This document shows, piece by piece, positions 1 to 9,317 of a stretch of DNA of 64,000 nt. Source of the stretch: Stappia sediminis (lineage in GTDB: Bacteria > Pseudomonadota > Alphaproteobacteria > Rhizobiales > Stappiaceae); contig NZ_WUMV01000010.1 of the NCBI RefSeq assembly GCF_009826895.1, forward strand, positions 186,001 to 250,000, given 5' to 3'. Under the pieces are notes generated by a model. That model was not told the DNA's origin and searched no databases. It saw only the letters and a list, made by a program, of their open reading frames with translations. Position 1 is the stretch's first letter; every line of letters begins with the position of its first letter. The position numbers were made by a program, and so were the translations under genes.

Positions 1-1
1 C

Positions 2-994
2 GACCTCTACCGGCAGATCGAAAGCCTCGTCGCGAAACTCGAGAACGCTGCCGATGCGCGGCTTTTTTCAAGCGGGATGGCCGCAATTGCCGCAATCATG
101 CGCGCGGTGAAACCGGGACGCTCCATCGTCGTCCAGTCGCACATCTACTGGGGCACGACCGCCTGGCTCAGAAAGCACTGCGCGCATGCAGGCATTGCCC
201 TTATCGAAGCCGACGCGAGCGAGGCGGAGGGTTTTTGCGACGTCGTGCGCGAAGCCGGACCGGATCTCGTATTTATCGAGGTCCCGGCCAATCCGGCACT
301 GCAGATCGCCGACATCGCGAAAACGGCAGAAATCTGCCAGGAAACCGGCGCCGCCCTTGCCGTGGATGCCACGGCAGCCACACCGCTCCTTATGAAACCG
401 CTGAACCTTGGCGCCGATCTCGTCGTCCATTCCGCCACGAAGGCGCTGAACGGCCATTCCGACGCGCTTGGCGGATTGGTCTCCACGCGGGATGCGAATT
501 CCGAAATATGGACGTTCATCCGCGAAGAACGTCACGACGCGGGCGCGGTGATGGGCCCGTTCGAGGCCTATCTCCTGCTGCGGGGAATGAGGACGCTCGC
601 CTTGCGGCTTGAGCGCATGTGCGCGAATGCCGAAGCAATCGCCGAACACCTGGATGGGCATCCCGCCGTCGAGAAAGTGCTTTACCCCGGCCTTCCCTCC
701 CACCCCGGCCACGAACTTGCGAAGAAACAGATGACGGGAGGCTTCGGCTATCTCGTTTCCGTTCTCGTGAAGGGAGGCGCGGAGGAAGCGCTGAAGGTCG
801 CCGGGAACCTTGAACTGATAAAACGCGCCACATCGCTTGGCGGTGTCGAAAGCCTGGTCGAACACAGATACACCATCGAGGGCGACGCCACGGGCGTTCC
901 GAAAAACCTGCTGCGCTTCTCCATAGGCATCGAGCGCGCGGAAGACCTGATAGCCGACCTCGATCGCGCCCTGACGCTCAAACGATCCGGCTGA
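2..994 (+). CDS. Trans-sulfuration PLP-dependent enzyme (cystathionine gamma-synthase / methionine gamma-lyase family), 5' end cut off
   Basis: The reading frame is open from base 2 and ends at 994, so the N-terminus lies outside the window. The visible part starts just before the motif LFSSGMAAI, which in this family binds PLP phosphate. The PLP lysine is in HSATKALNGHSD (codon at 440-442), and the C-terminal SLGGVESL and RFSIGIE segments are also typical. The enzymes catalyse gamma- or beta-elimination or replacement on sulfur amino acids in the cytoplasm. The exact reaction (cystathionine gamma-synthase, gamma-lyase, methionine gamma-lyase or O-acetylhomoserine sulfhydrylase) cannot be decided here. 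A beta-hydroxyacid dehydrogenase follows 98 bp downstream on the same strand and may be co-transcribed. Confidence 0.9.
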   Translation, partial: DLYRQIESLVAKLENAADARLFSSGMAAIAAIMRAVKPGRSIVVQSHIYWGTTAWLRKHCAHAGIALIEADASEAEGFCDVVREAGPDLVFIEVPANPALQIADIAKTAEICQETGAALAVDATAATPLLMKPLNLGADLVVHSATKALNGHSDALGGLVSTRDANSEIWTFIREERHDAGAVMGPFEAYLLLRGMRTLALRLERMCANAEAIAEHLDGHPAVEKVLYPGLPSHPGHELAKKQMTGGFGYLVSVLVKGGAEEALKVAGNLELIKRATSLGGVESLVEHRYTIEGDATGVPKNLLRFSIGIERAEDLIADLDRALTLKRSG

Positions 995-1091
995 AACTCC
1001 CGATACCCGTGACAGGTCAAACCTGATCGCTTAGAAACGGCTAGCGCAATCGCACGTACCAATATTCGCTTTCACGGGGAGATCGAGCACA

Positions 1092-1970
1092 ATGGCCAAG
1101 GTAGCCTTCATCGGCCTGGGCGTCATGGGGTATCCCATGGCCGGACACCTGAAAACGCGCGGCAGTCATGACGTTACCGTCTATAACCGCACCAGCGCCA
1201 AGGCGGAAAAATGGGTCGCCGAATTCGGCGGTGCGCATGCTCCCACCCCGCGCGAGGCGGCTGAAGGCTGCGATCTCGTTTTCGCCTGTGTCGGCAATGA
1301 CGAGGACCTGCGCTCCGTCACGACCGGGCCGGACGGCGCCTTCAACGGAATGAAGGAAGGCGCAATCTTCATCGACAATACGACCGCAAGCGCGGAAGTG
1401 GCCCGCGAGCTTTATGACGCCGCCAAGGCCAAGGGCTGCGGATTCCTCGACGCGCCGGTTTCCGGCGGTCAGGCAGGTGCCGAAAACGGCCAGCTTACCG
1501 TTATGGTCGGCGGCGATCAGGACGACTTCGACAAGGCGAAGCCCGCGATCGACTGTTATTCGAAGATGGTTGGGCTGATGGGGCCGTCCGGTGCGGGCCA
1601 GATGACCAAGATGGTCAACCAGATCTGCATTGCCGGGCTTGTCCAGGGGCTTTCCGAGGCGATCCATTTTGCCAAGAAGGCGGATCTGGACGTCGCGAAA
1701 GTGATCGAGGTGATCTCCAAAGGGGCCGCCCAATCCTGGCAGATGGAAAACCGATGGGAGACCATGCGCGACGGCAAGTTCGAGTTCGGTTTCGCCGTCG
1801 ACTGGATGCGTAAGGACCTTGGCATCTGCCTGAAGACGGCGAACGATACGGGCGCGCGCCTGCCGGTGACCGCGCTGGTCGATCAGTTTTATGCCGAAGT
1901 GCAGGCAATGGGCGGCAACCGCTGGGACACCTCAAGCCTGATCGCCCGGATCGAGAACGCAGAGAAATAA
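1092..1970 (+). CDS. NAD(P)-dependent beta-hydroxyacid dehydrogenase (3-hydroxyisobutyrate dehydrogenase family)
   Basis: A 292-residue protein, the usual family length. The Rossmann dinucleotide motif GLGVMGYPMAGHL is at the N-terminus, the substrate-binding segment DAPVSGGQAGAENG is near residue 120, and the catalytic lysine is in GAGQMTKMVNQ. Members oxidise 3-hydroxyisobutyrate, tartronate semialdehyde, 6-phosphogluconate-like or other beta-hydroxy acids; sequence reading does not choose between them. The start ATG at 1092 is preceded by a purine-rich GGGGAGATCGAG. A long hairpin follows the stop codon. Confidence 0.9.
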   Translation: MAKVAFIGLGVMGYPMAGHLKTRGSHDVTVYNRTSAKAEKWVAEFGGAHAPTPREAAEGCDLVFACVGNDEDLRSVTTGPDGAFNGMKEGAIFIDNTTASAEVARELYDAAKAKGCGFLDAPVSGGQAGAENGQLTVMVGGDQDDFDKAKPAIDCYSKMVGLMGPSGAGQMTKMVNQICIAGLVQGLSEAIHFAKKADLDVAKVIEVISKGAAQSWQMENRWETMRDGKFEFGFAVDWMRKDLGICLKTANDTGARLPVTALVDQFYAEVQAMGGNRWDTSSLIARIENAEK

Positions 1971-1986
1971 GCTCGATTTTTTCAAG

Positions 1987-2014
1987 CCCATGCGGCGGGC
2001 ATCCGCCGCATGGG
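1987..2014. terminator. Strong hairpin between convergent genes, putative bidirectional terminator
   Basis: Perfect 12-bp arms CCCATGCGGCGG (1987-1998) and CCGCCGCATGGG (2003-2014) are separated by GCAT. It sits between the convergent dehydrogenase and Lrp genes. There is no T-run on the downstream side of either strand, so it is not a textbook intrinsic terminator. Confidence 0.45.
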
Positions 2015-2022
2015 GCGAAGGG

Positions 2023-2517
2023 TCATTCCTTTGCCGGCTCTCGCGTTTTTTCCGTCACGACGTAGTTGAGCGGAAGCTGGCTGGTATTCTTGATCTCCTC
2101 CATGGCGAAGGTCGTCGACACGTCGGAAATATCGATCTTGGAAATCAGCCGCTTGTAGAAGGCGTCATAGGCCTCGATGTCCGGCACGACGACCTTCAGC
2201 AGATAGTCCACCTTGCCGGCCATGCGATAGAACTCGACCACTTCCGGAAATTCCCTGATCACATCGGCGAACTTCGCAAGCCAATCCGCATTATGCTGGC
2301 TTGTGGTGATCGAGATAAAGGCTGCCACTTTCACATTCACGCTGCGGGCATCGAGAATGGCCACGCGGCGTTTAATGACGCCCTCCTCCTCAAGCTTCTG
2401 TATGCGCCGCCAGCAGGGCGTCGTCGACAGGCCGACCCGGCGGCCGATTTCTGCGACGGGAACAGTGCTGTCTTCCTGGAGGATGGATAGGATACGCCGG
2501 TCGATACGGTCGATCAT
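2023..2517 (-). CDS. Lrp/AsnC family transcriptional regulator
   Basis: A 164-residue protein with an N-terminal winged helix-turn-helix (DRRILSILQEDS, then LSTTPCWRRIQKLEEEG as recognition region) and a C-terminal RAM ligand-binding domain, the Lrp layout at the usual length. The start MIDRIDRR at 2517 matches the family's N-terminus; the frame stays open upstream to 2595 with weaker candidates at 2541 and 2595. Such proteins sense amino acids and often control adjacent transport or catabolic genes. The convergent amino-acid-related genes to the left are possible but unproven targets. Confidence 0.92.
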   Translation of the reverse strand: MIDRIDRRILSILQEDSTVPVAEIGRRVGLSTTPCWRRIQKLEEEGVIKRRVAILDARSVNVKVAAFISITTSQHNADWLAKFADVIREFPEVVEFYRMAGKVDYLLKVVVPDIEAYDAFYKRLISKIDISDVSTTFAMEEIKNTSQLPLNYVVTEKTREPAKE

Positions 2518-2684
2518 GTAAGCCGTCCATGGTGTTTGCATGGCGGCTTCAACGGATGCCACCACGACTGGAACCGAACCCCAAAAGGGATTCATCTTCC
2601 AAGATTATTGATAGAGTTGTCGCTGTTTTCCAATACTCTGTCAATTGGGTGCGCGATTGAGAAAATTTTTCCCTTAAATTTTTT

Positions 2685-3353
2685 CTACGCAGATTTAAGG
2701 CGCGAAAGCATTTCGCGAACCGTAGCCTGCAAGCGAGGCACGACTTCCCCCTCGAACCAGGGGTTTTCCGTCAGCCATCTGTTGTTGCGCCAGGATGGAT
2801 GCGGCAGCGGCAGGACCGCAGCCCCATCCCGCGCCCTTGAAAGATCCATCATTTCGGACCACGCCTCGACTGTCTGCCTTACGTTTTTGCGCTTGAGGCC
2901 GGCGAGGTGATAGTCGATCGCATATTGGCCGATCACGAGTTTCAGTTCGATTTGCGGCATCGCCTCGAAAATCCGGTCGTGCCACTTTGTCCGGCATTCA
3001 CGGCGCGGCGGCATATCCCCGCCCTTGGCATCGAGCCCCGGAAAGCAGAACCCCATGGGCACAATGGCGATAAGCGCCGGATCGTAGAAGACCTCGGGCC
3101 CTACTCCCATCCAGCCCCGCAGCCGGTCTCCGGAAGGGTCCGTATAGGGTTGACCGCTTTGATGCACCCGCGTGCCCGGCGCCTGCCCGCAAACGGCGAT
3201 GCGTGCGGTTTCGGACAAGACGCAGACCGGGCGCGGCTGATGGGGAAGCGGATGTTTTCCCGCCGGCGCATCCCGGCACAGCCTGCAGCCGGCGATTTCC
3301 CCGGCAAGGCCCGAAAGCCGCTCGCCAACCGACCGAACGCCCCCACCACCCAT
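2685..3353 (-). CDS. Uracil-DNA glycosylase superfamily protein
   Basis: A 222-residue protein. The segment GQAPGTRVHQSGQPYTDPSG resembles the water-activating loop of the superfamily, and PLPHPSWRNNRW resembles the C-terminal HPS minor-groove loop. Only one N-terminal Cys pair (CRLC) is seen, so the 4Fe-4S cluster set of family 4 enzymes is not clearly complete. Expected role is base excision of uracil or related bases, but enzymatic activity is inferred only from family. The stop codon is close to the neighbouring glutathione S-transferase region on the same strand, with 3 bp between them, suggesting co-transcription. Confidence 0.8.
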   Translation of the reverse strand: MGGGGVRSVGERLSGLAGEIAGCRLCRDAPAGKHPLPHQPRPVCVLSETARIAVCGQAPGTRVHQSGQPYTDPSGDRLRGWMGVGPEVFYDPALIAIVPMGFCFPGLDAKGGDMPPRRECRTKWHDRIFEAMPQIELKLVIGQYAIDYHLAGLKRKNVRQTVEAWSEMMDLSRARDGAAVLPLPHPSWRNNRWLTENPWFEGEVVPRLQATVREMLSRLKSA

Positions 3354-3356
3354 GGC

Positions 3357-3968
3357 TCAGGCTTTCGCGCTCTGCCGGGCGGAAACCTCCGCATGCCAGC
3401 GCTTCAGGTTCGCATGATCTTCGGGAATGCCGAGCTTGGGAACGCGGGCGAAGTCCACCGCACACAAAAGCGTGATATCCGCGATGGAGAACATTTCGCC
3501 CGCCAGGAACTGACGGTCACTCAAGACTTGATCGAAGAACCGAAAGGCTTCAAGCACCTTGGGGCGATTGGCCTCCGCCCATTCCCTGACCTGGGGCACC
3601 TCAAGCTCGCTCATCGCCGGATGCGAATGGCGGAAGGCAAAGGCGACCGGGGCGAACACGCCAAATTCCGCGCGCCGGTTCCACATCTCCACTTGCGCCT
3701 TTTCGACCGCATTTCGTCCCATAAGCGGAGGTTCGGGGTGCATTTCTTCGAAATAGCGGCAGATCGCCACGCTTTCCGAGATCGCGGTGCCATCGTCAAG
3801 TTCCAGCACCGGCACGCGCTGCAAGGGGTTGAGGGTGGTGAAAGCATCGGTCTTCGCCATTTTCGACATGATGTCGACCTGTTCGGTGGGGACCTGAATG
3901 CCCTTCTCCGCAAGAAATATGCGAACGCGCCTGGGGTTGGGCGCACCGGCGGTGTCGTAAAGCTTCAT
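3357..3968 (-). CDS. Glutathione S-transferase family protein
   Basis: A 203-residue protein with a thioredoxin-like N-terminal domain (MKLYDTAGAPNPRRV, then NPLQRVPVLELDDG and the glutathione-binding ISESVAICRYFEE) and an all-helical C-terminal domain with FSIADITLLCAVDF. The length and order are standard for bacterial GSTs, which conjugate glutathione or act as peroxidases or chaperones in the cytosol. The start is placed at MKLYDT (3968) because homologues begin there; the frame extends 12 codons upstream to 4004 without conserved sequence. Substrate unknown. Confidence 0.92.
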   Translation of the reverse strand: MKLYDTAGAPNPRRVRIFLAEKGIQVPTEQVDIMSKMAKTDAFTTLNPLQRVPVLELDDGTAISESVAICRYFEEMHPEPPLMGRNAVEKAQVEMWNRRAEFGVFAPVAFAFRHSHPAMSELEVPQVREWAEANRPKVLEAFRFFDQVLSDRQFLAGEMFSIADITLLCAVDFARVPKLGIPEDHANLKRWHAEVSARQSAKA

Positions 3969-4172
3969 ATCTTCCTCGTCGAAGTGGAAACCTTCCCTCC
4001 TCATATCACGGCTTGTGATGCGACGGGACCGCGCATCGGCCGTATCGGACGGCCGGCAATCAACCTCGCGTTAACCACGTCTTTGAGGCGCTTATTAAGG
4101 GTTGGTGAGCATGCTGGGCACAAAGTCGTTTTCATCGGAAACCAACCGATAACCACAGCACGGTCAGCGCGA

Positions 4173-5741
4173 ATGTCCCTCAAGAAAACGAGGACCAACG
4201 AGGAGAAAATCTCGCTAAACCGCGAGCGCGCCATCAAGCGCCGCGAAATGGCGCGTACCGTTCGCGATGCGCGCGAGCGGCTGAGTTCGATCGACGGGAC
4301 GTCTCCCGCATTCGATCACGAACTCATGCTGATCTATGCCAAGAACCGCCTGAGCGCGGCGGTCGCCCTGCCCCTTTTTGCAATCATCGTCGGGGCGATC
4401 ACATTTCTCTGGATGGATGCCGTAGCCATCGGCGCATGGCTCGTTTCGATCCTCATCGCGCATGCGCTGATCCTGACCACGTGCCGCCGGTTCGAGCGCA
4501 GCGACGCCTCCGATCCGGAATTGAAACCGATCAGGCGCCAGATGATCATCGGCGATATGCTCTATGGTCTTTGCTGGGCGGGTTTCTTCCTCCTGCCGCC
4601 GGCGGAAAAGGCGCAAAACGGCTTCGAAATCCTGCAATTCGCCACGATGCTTATCGTCGTCGCGATGGGGACGATGCTGTCATCGACCATCCCGCGGGCA
4701 CTGCTTGCCGGCACATTGCCGATCACACTGGCGATCCTCCTGACGTTTCTCGGTCATCAGACTCCGCTATACTATGCCATGATGGCAATGGCGGTGGGCG
4801 CGCAAGGCTTCTTCCTGATGCTCGGCAACCAGCTTCACACCTCGACGCTGACGATGCTGGAATATCGGGCGCAAAAGGATCACCTGATCGCCGAACTGGA
4901 ACAGGCCAAGGCGATTTCGGACGAATCGCGCCGGCGCGCGGAAGAAGCGAACCTTGCCAAATCCCGTTTCCTGGCCACCATGAGCCACGAACTGCGGACA
5001 CCGCTCAACGCCATCCTCGGCTTTTCGGAGGTGATGAAGAACGAATTGCTCGGGCCGATCGGCAACGACACCTACAAGGAATACGCGACCGACATTCACA
5101 ATTCAGGCGGGCACCTGCTCAACCTGATCAACGAAATCCTCGACCTTTCGCGCATCGAGGCAGGCAAATACGAACTCAACGAAGAGGCGATCGCGCTAGC
5201 GGACGTCGTGGACGAATGCCAGAGCATGATGGCGATCCGCGCCCGCAACAAGAACATCGCGGTCATCGACAAGTTCGAATCGTCCCTCCCGAAACTCTGG
5301 GTGGACGAACGCGCGGTGCGCCAGGTGGTGCTCAACCTTATTTCCAATGCCGTCAAATTCACGCCGACGAATGGCGAGGTTGTGCTGAAATGCGGCTGGA
5401 CGGCCGGCGGCGGCCAGTATGTCTCCGTGAAGGACAACGGGCCGGGCATACCCGAGAATGAAATCCCGATCGTCATGCAAGCCTTCGGACAGGGATCGAT
5501 TTCGATCAAGAGCGCGGAGGAAGGCACCGGCCTCGGCCTTTCGATCGTCCAGGCGCTGGTGAACATGCACGGCGGCAAGTTCGAGCTGAATTCCAAGCTT
5601 CGCGAAGGCACCGAAGCGATTGTCACGTTCCCGGCAAGCCGCGTCCTGCAGGCAATGCCGGCGGTGGAGGGCGCAGACCCTCTCGTTCAACGCCCTTCCC
5701 GGCCCGCGCAACGCAAAGTCGTGCGAGCCCAGGCTTCCTGA
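4173..5741 (+). CDS. Membrane sensor histidine kinase, PleC/PdhS-like
   Basis: A 522-residue protein. After a charged N-terminus, residues of roughly 55-230 form about six hydrophobic segments, followed by a short coiled coil (LIAELEQAKAISDESRRRAE). Next come the dimerisation/phosphoacceptor region with SHELRTPLNAILGF (His about residue 272) and the LLNLINEILDLSRIEAGK signature, then an HATPase_c domain with N box LNLISNAVKF and GTGLGLSIV. The wording around the histidine is that of alphaproteobacterial PleC/DivJ/PdhS kinases, which control cell-cycle regulators such as DivK. The start at 4173 is chosen because the frame upstream runs antisense through the GST and glycosylase genes. No response regulator is adjacent. 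Confidence 0.9.
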   Translation: MSLKKTRTNEEKISLNRERAIKRREMARTVRDARERLSSIDGTSPAFDHELMLIYAKNRLSAAVALPLFAIIVGAITFLWMDAVAIGAWLVSILIAHALILTTCRRFERSDASDPELKPIRRQMIIGDMLYGLCWAGFFLLPPAEKAQNGFEILQFATMLIVVAMGTMLSSTIPRALLAGTLPITLAILLTFLGHQTPLYYAMMAMAVGAQGFFLMLGNQLHTSTLTMLEYRAQKDHLIAELEQAKAISDESRRRAEEANLAKSRFLATMSHELRTPLNAILGFSEVMKNELLGPIGNDTYKEYATDIHNSGGHLLNLINEILDLSRIEAGKYELNEEAIALADVVDECQSMMAIRARNKNIAVIDKFESSLPKLWVDERAVRQVVLNLISNAVKFTPTNGEVVLKCGWTAGGGQYVSVKDNGPGIPENEIPIVMQAFGQGSISIKSAEEGTGLGLSIVQALVNMHGGKFELNSKLREGTEAIVTFPASRVLQAMPAVEGADPLVQRPSRPAQRKVVRAQAS

Positions 5742-5760
5742 CGCCGAACATCTCCCGAAA

Positions 5761-6789
5761 TCAGGCTTCCGACTTGCCGGAAACGCCTGCCGCTTCGAAC
5801 GTCGCCATGCCGGTGTGAACCTGCGCCGCAGCCTTGACGAGGCCTGCCGCAAGGGCGGCACCCGTGCCCTCCCCCAATCGCATACCGAAATCGAAAAGCG
5901 CTTGCTTTCCCATCGCCTGCAACGCGCGCTCATGGGCCGGCTCTGCCGAAACATGCGCAAAAAGGCAATGGTCCAGCGCACCCGGATCCATCGCCTGCAA
6001 CACGGCGACCGCGGCGGTGGTCACGAATCCATCGACAATGACCGGAATGCGCTGATGGCGCGCGGCAAGGACAAGTCCCGCCATGGCGGCAAATTCTCGC
6101 CCGCCGATGCGCCGCAGGATCTCAAGCGGGTCCTTCTCGCCACCCAGCCTCGCTACTGCCGCTTCCACGGCCGCACACTTGCGCTTGAGGCCCGTATCGT
6201 CGACACCCGTACCGGGCCCGACCCAGTCCGCGGCCGTACCTCCGTAAAGGGCATTGAGTAGGGCGGAGGCGACCGTGGTGTTGCCGATTCCCATCTCGCC
6301 GATGCAAACAAGGTCCGTTCCCCCGGCCAGCGCCTCCATGCCGAACGCCATGGTTGCCGCGCATCCAGCCTCGTCGAAGGCATCCATTTCCGTGATATCA
6401 GGCGTCGGGTAGTCAAGTGCGAGCTCGAAAACCTTGAGGCCAAGGTCGTGTGCGATGCAGATCTGATTGATAGCCGCGCCGCCCGCGGAAAAATTCTCGA
6501 CCATCTGGCGGGTAACGTCCGCCGGGAATGCGGAAACGCCCTTGGCAGTCACCCCATGGTTGGCCGCGAAGATCGCGACCAGGGGCCGCTTGACTTTCGG
6601 CCACTCGGGTCCGCTCCACGCCGCCAGCCATTCGGCGATCTCTTCAAGTTTTCCGAGCGATCCCGCCGGTTTCGTAAGTTGCGCATCGCGCAGGCGTGCC
6701 GCTTCAACGGCGCCAGTGTCCGCTGTCGGCATGGTACGCACGAGATTGCGGATATCTTCGAACGGTAGAGCGCTTGACGAAACGGACAT
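5761..6789 (-). CDS. cobT: Nicotinate-nucleotide--dimethylbenzimidazole phosphoribosyltransferase
   Basis: A 342-residue protein. It transfers phosphoribose from nicotinate mononucleotide to 5,6-dimethylbenzimidazole, making alpha-ribazole phosphate for the lower ligand of cobalamin. Family landmarks are AIFAANHGVTAKGVSAFP, GEMGIGNTTVASALL, GPGTGVDDTGLKRK and a C-terminal glycine-rich RLGEGTGAALAAGL with the likely catalytic glutamate. The start MSVSSSALPFED at 6789 agrees with homologues; the open frame continues to 7755 only because it runs antisense through cobS. cobT and cobS are divergent and separated by about 110 bp, the usual rhizobial arrangement. Confidence 0.96.
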   Translation of the reverse strand: MSVSSSALPFEDIRNLVRTMPTADTGAVEAARLRDAQLTKPAGSLGKLEEIAEWLAAWSGPEWPKVKRPLVAIFAANHGVTAKGVSAFPADVTRQMVENFSAGGAAINQICIAHDLGLKVFELALDYPTPDITEMDAFDEAGCAATMAFGMEALAGGTDLVCIGEMGIGNTTVASALLNALYGGTAADWVGPGTGVDDTGLKRKCAAVEAAVARLGGEKDPLEILRRIGGREFAAMAGLVLAARHQRIPVIVDGFVTTAAVAVLQAMDPGALDHCLFAHVSAEPAHERALQAMGKQALFDFGMRLGEGTGAALAAGLVKAAAQVHTGMATFEAAGVSGKSEA

Positions 6790-6898
6790 TCTTTCCTCTT
6801 GGCGAGATTTCAGCCCCTGCTCCCAAAGCATTGATAAGCGGGCGGGCGCCGATCTATAACCGGGTCGGAGACCTTCCGAAACCCGGCCGAACGGTAAA

Positions 6899-7726
6899 AT
6901 GCTCCACAACGATGACAAGAGAGCAAGCGACATGGGTTGGTCAGCGTCCGACCTTCTTGCCGAAATTGCCGCGGCAGTCCGCTTTTTTTCCCGCCTTCCT
7001 GTGCCGAAAATCAATCGGTTGGACGATCCGCTGCGCCTGCCGGATTTCACCATTGCCGCGCGCGTCGTGCCTGTAGCGGGAGCGCTGATCGCGCTGCCTG
7101 GCGCCCTATTGCTGCTCGTATTGAGTTTCAGTGCCTTGCCGACGATGGCCACGGCGCTTTTTGCGATCCTCGTCACTTGCGCCATAACCGGAGCCCTGCA
7201 TGAAGACGGACTGGCCGACGTGGCCGACGGGTTCTTCGGCGGGGCCACGAAGGAGCGGCGGCTTGAAATCATGAAGGACAGCCGAACAGGTGCCTTCGGC
7301 GCGCTGGCCCTTTCTTCAAGCCTTCTGCTATCGGCCATTCTTCTCGCTACGCTTGTCGACCGGTTCGGCCCTTTTACCGCGTCATTCGCCTTTCTTGCCG
7401 CCCACGCAGCGTCCCGCACGGCGATGGTCCATGTCTGGCACAAGCTGCCGCCCGCCCGCCCGGATGGACTCGCTCGCATTTGCGGCGCACCTTCGAGATA
7501 TTCAGCGGGATGGGCAACGGCCATGGCGGCGGCAATCTCGCTGCCGCTTCTGTTCCTGGTTCCCTTTACCGGATTTCTTCTTGCCCTCCTTGGGCTGGTC
7601 GTCGCGACCCTTGGCATGGAGCGGCTGGCATTGAGCAAGATCGGCGGCCATACGGGCGACGTCTTGGGCGCGACGCAGCAAGTCGCCATGGCGCTGGCGC
7701 TGGCCGGCCTTTCGGCCGTTGCGTGA
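6899..7726 (+). CDS. cobS: Adenosylcobinamide-GDP ribazoletransferase (cobalamin synthase)
   Basis: A 275-residue integral membrane protein that joins adenosylcobinamide-GDP and alpha-ribazole in the last step of cobalamin assembly. The FFSRLPVP motif is near the N-terminus; GALHEDGLADVADGFFGG with KERRLEIMKDSRTGAFG forms the metal- and GDP-binding region. The rest is hydrophobic with about six to seven membrane helices. A second candidate start at 6932 (MGWSASDLL) would give 264 residues, closer to some homologues. Divergent to cobT. Confidence 0.95.
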   Translation: MLHNDDKRASDMGWSASDLLAEIAAAVRFFSRLPVPKINRLDDPLRLPDFTIAARVVPVAGALIALPGALLLLVLSFSALPTMATALFAILVTCAITGALHEDGLADVADGFFGGATKERRLEIMKDSRTGAFGALALSSSLLLSAILLATLVDRFGPFTASFAFLAAHAASRTAMVHVWHKLPPARPDGLARICGAPSRYSAGWATAMAAAISLPLLFLVPFTGFLLALLGLVVATLGMERLALSKIGGHTGDVLGATQQVAMALALAGLSAVA

Positions 7727-7869
7727 GAACAACAGCGCAGAGAGAATCGGTTCATGCCGACCCGATCCTGCTACGCGGGATAATTCAGCCGCCCGCAAGC
7801 GTGTTAACGTCATCCGTGGATAGCCGGTGAGTACGATAAATAACCGCCCGGCCGGTAACGTCATTCAGG

Positions 7870-9096
7870 TTGGGTCTGCGTTTGCGTTTCTCGGCAAGTT
7901 ACTTCACTGACATCGTGCCGCCTTGCGGCCCGTTTTTCCGGGCATTGGCGATATGCCTTGCGATGCTCATGCTTGCGGCGTGTGGCGGCCGGCCAGGCCC
8001 GGGCTCGCTCGCGATCGCCACGACGAACGCACCAGGCGCGAGCGAGCATCTGCTTCTCGTTGCCACGACCCGCGAAAAGGACGAACGCCCCGGCACCTAC
8101 TTCAATGGCGAGCGTTCCCAACAGTTGAACTACGCGGAAGCCGTCGTCTCCGTGCCGCCGACGCATCAGTCGGGCCAGATCGAGTGGCCCGCGCAAGCTC
8201 CTGGCGATCCCGCAAAGGACATGGTGCTCAAATCGGCCTCCTACCTTGACGGTGAAGAGGCTTTTCGCCGGGTGCTCAACGCTGAACTGGCCAAGCGAGA
8301 GCCTCAGGCTCGCGAAGTCGTCCTCTTCATACATGGATACAACACGCGGTTTCCGGAGGCGCTCTTTCGCTTTGCGCAATTTTATCACGACTCGTCGACC
8401 GACCGCGTTCCGGTACTCTTTACCTGGGCTTCGCGCGGCGAACTGAGTGACTACGTTTACGATACGAACAGTGCGACTGCCGCTCGCGACGGGCTTGAAC
8501 GCACCATTCGCGATATCCTGGCAAGTGGCGCCAAGAGGGTCCACATCATGGCGCACTCCATGGGCAACTGGGTGCTGATGGAAACGATCCGGCAGATAAA
8601 GATATCGGGAAAGCCCGTGCCGCAGGAAAAGATCGGGTTGATCGTACTTGCCGCGCCCGATCTCGATATCGACGTATTCAAATCTCAGTTGAAGCGCGTC
8701 GGGCGGCCCGAACGGCCGTTCATAATTCTGTTGTCGAAAGACGATCGGGCGCTCAAGGCCTCCAGCATAATCGCAGGCGGCAAGGAGCGGGTCGGCCGTT
8801 ACGAAGACGAGGAAGAATTGGCGGAACTCGGCGCGATCATCATCGACCTTACCAAGCTCGAAGGCCAGGATGCCGCCAATCACGCCAAGTTCGCGCAGGT
8901 AGCCGCCATCGCTCCGCAAATGCGAGATGCCCTCGTCACCACCGGCTTCGACCGAAGGTCCGAGGACCTGTCCACCCAAGCCAATGGACTTGGCCGTGGC
9001 ATCGGGGAGATCGTGGGAACGACGGCGGGGATCGCCATAACGTTACCCGTGACGATATTGACGGCGCCGGTGAAGGTCTTGTCTGGTTCGCAATAG
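7870..9096 (+). CDS. Lipoprotein alpha/beta hydrolase (DUF900-type esterase)
   Basis: A protein of up to 408 residues. A hydrophobic stretch ending in a lipobox (LMLAAC) predicts an outer- or inner-membrane lipoprotein. The body has the alpha/beta-hydrolase elements [18 protein letters not shown] and the nucleophile elbow [14 protein letters not shown], with a catalytic Ser in HSMGN, as in DUF900 family proteins. The first start is TTG at 7870; GTG at 7915 would give a tidier signal peptide beginning 23 residues before the lipobox Cys. Substrate is unknown. It stands alone with a DUF1289 gene following on the same strand. Confidence 0.82.
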   Translation: MGLRLRFSASYFTDIVPPCGPFFRALAICLAMLMLAACGGRPGPGSLAIATTNAPGASEHLLLVATTREKDERPGTYFNGERSQQLNYAEAVVSVPPTHQSGQIEWPAQAPGDPAKDMVLKSASYLDGEEAFRRVLNAELAKREPQAREVVLFIHGYNTRFPEALFRFAQFYHDSSTDRVPVLFTWASRGELSDYVYDTNSATAARDGLERTIRDILASGAKRVHIMAHSMGNWVLMETIRQIKISGKPVPQEKIGLIVLAAPDLDIDVFKSQLKRVGRPERPFIILLSKDDRALKASSIIAGGKERVGRYEDEEELAELGAIIIDLTKLEGQDAANHAKFAQVAAIAPQMRDALVTTGFDRRSEDLSTQANGLGRGIGEIVGTTAGIAITLPVTILTAPVKVLSGSQ

Positions 9097-9133
9097 CCAC
9101 CACTTCAACGGTAATATCACCCTTGCAGACCAT

Positions 9134-9316
9134 ATGACCGTGCCCGAAAGCCCCTGCATAAACATTTGCCAGATCGACCGGAAATCCGGCCTTTGCCTCG
9201 GCTGCTATCGCACGCTCGACGAGATTGCGGTGTGGAGCACGCTTTCGAAGGAGGATAGGCGGGCGATCATGGACGAGCTTGACGCCCGGCGTTCTTCATT
9301 GCCGGAGGCCGGCTGA
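9134..9316 (+). CDS. DUF1289 domain protein, small cysteine-rich
   Basis: A 60-residue protein with [22 protein letters not shown], containing four conserved cysteines that match the DUF1289 pattern and may bind metal, followed by [17 protein letters not shown], the family's W..L...ER-like segment. Function is unknown in the family. It ends 1 bp before the start of the downstream aspartic protease gene, so the two are almost certainly translated from one message. Confidence 0.85.
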   Translation: MTVPESPCINICQIDRKSGLCLGCYRTLDEIAVWSTLSKEDRRAIMDELDARRSSLPEAG

Positions 9317-9317
9317 A

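Noticed and set aside
2907-4172. Upstream extension of the histidine kinase frame
   Set aside because: It is antisense to the glycosylase and GST genes; kinase-like sequence begins only after 4173.
6790-6898. Possible cobalamin riboswitch between cobT and cobS
   Set aside because: The space is about 110 bp and no B12-box-like conserved core was recognised.
6790-7755. N-terminal extension of the cobT frame
   Set aside because: It runs antisense through cobS and has no CobT-like sequence before the start at 6789.
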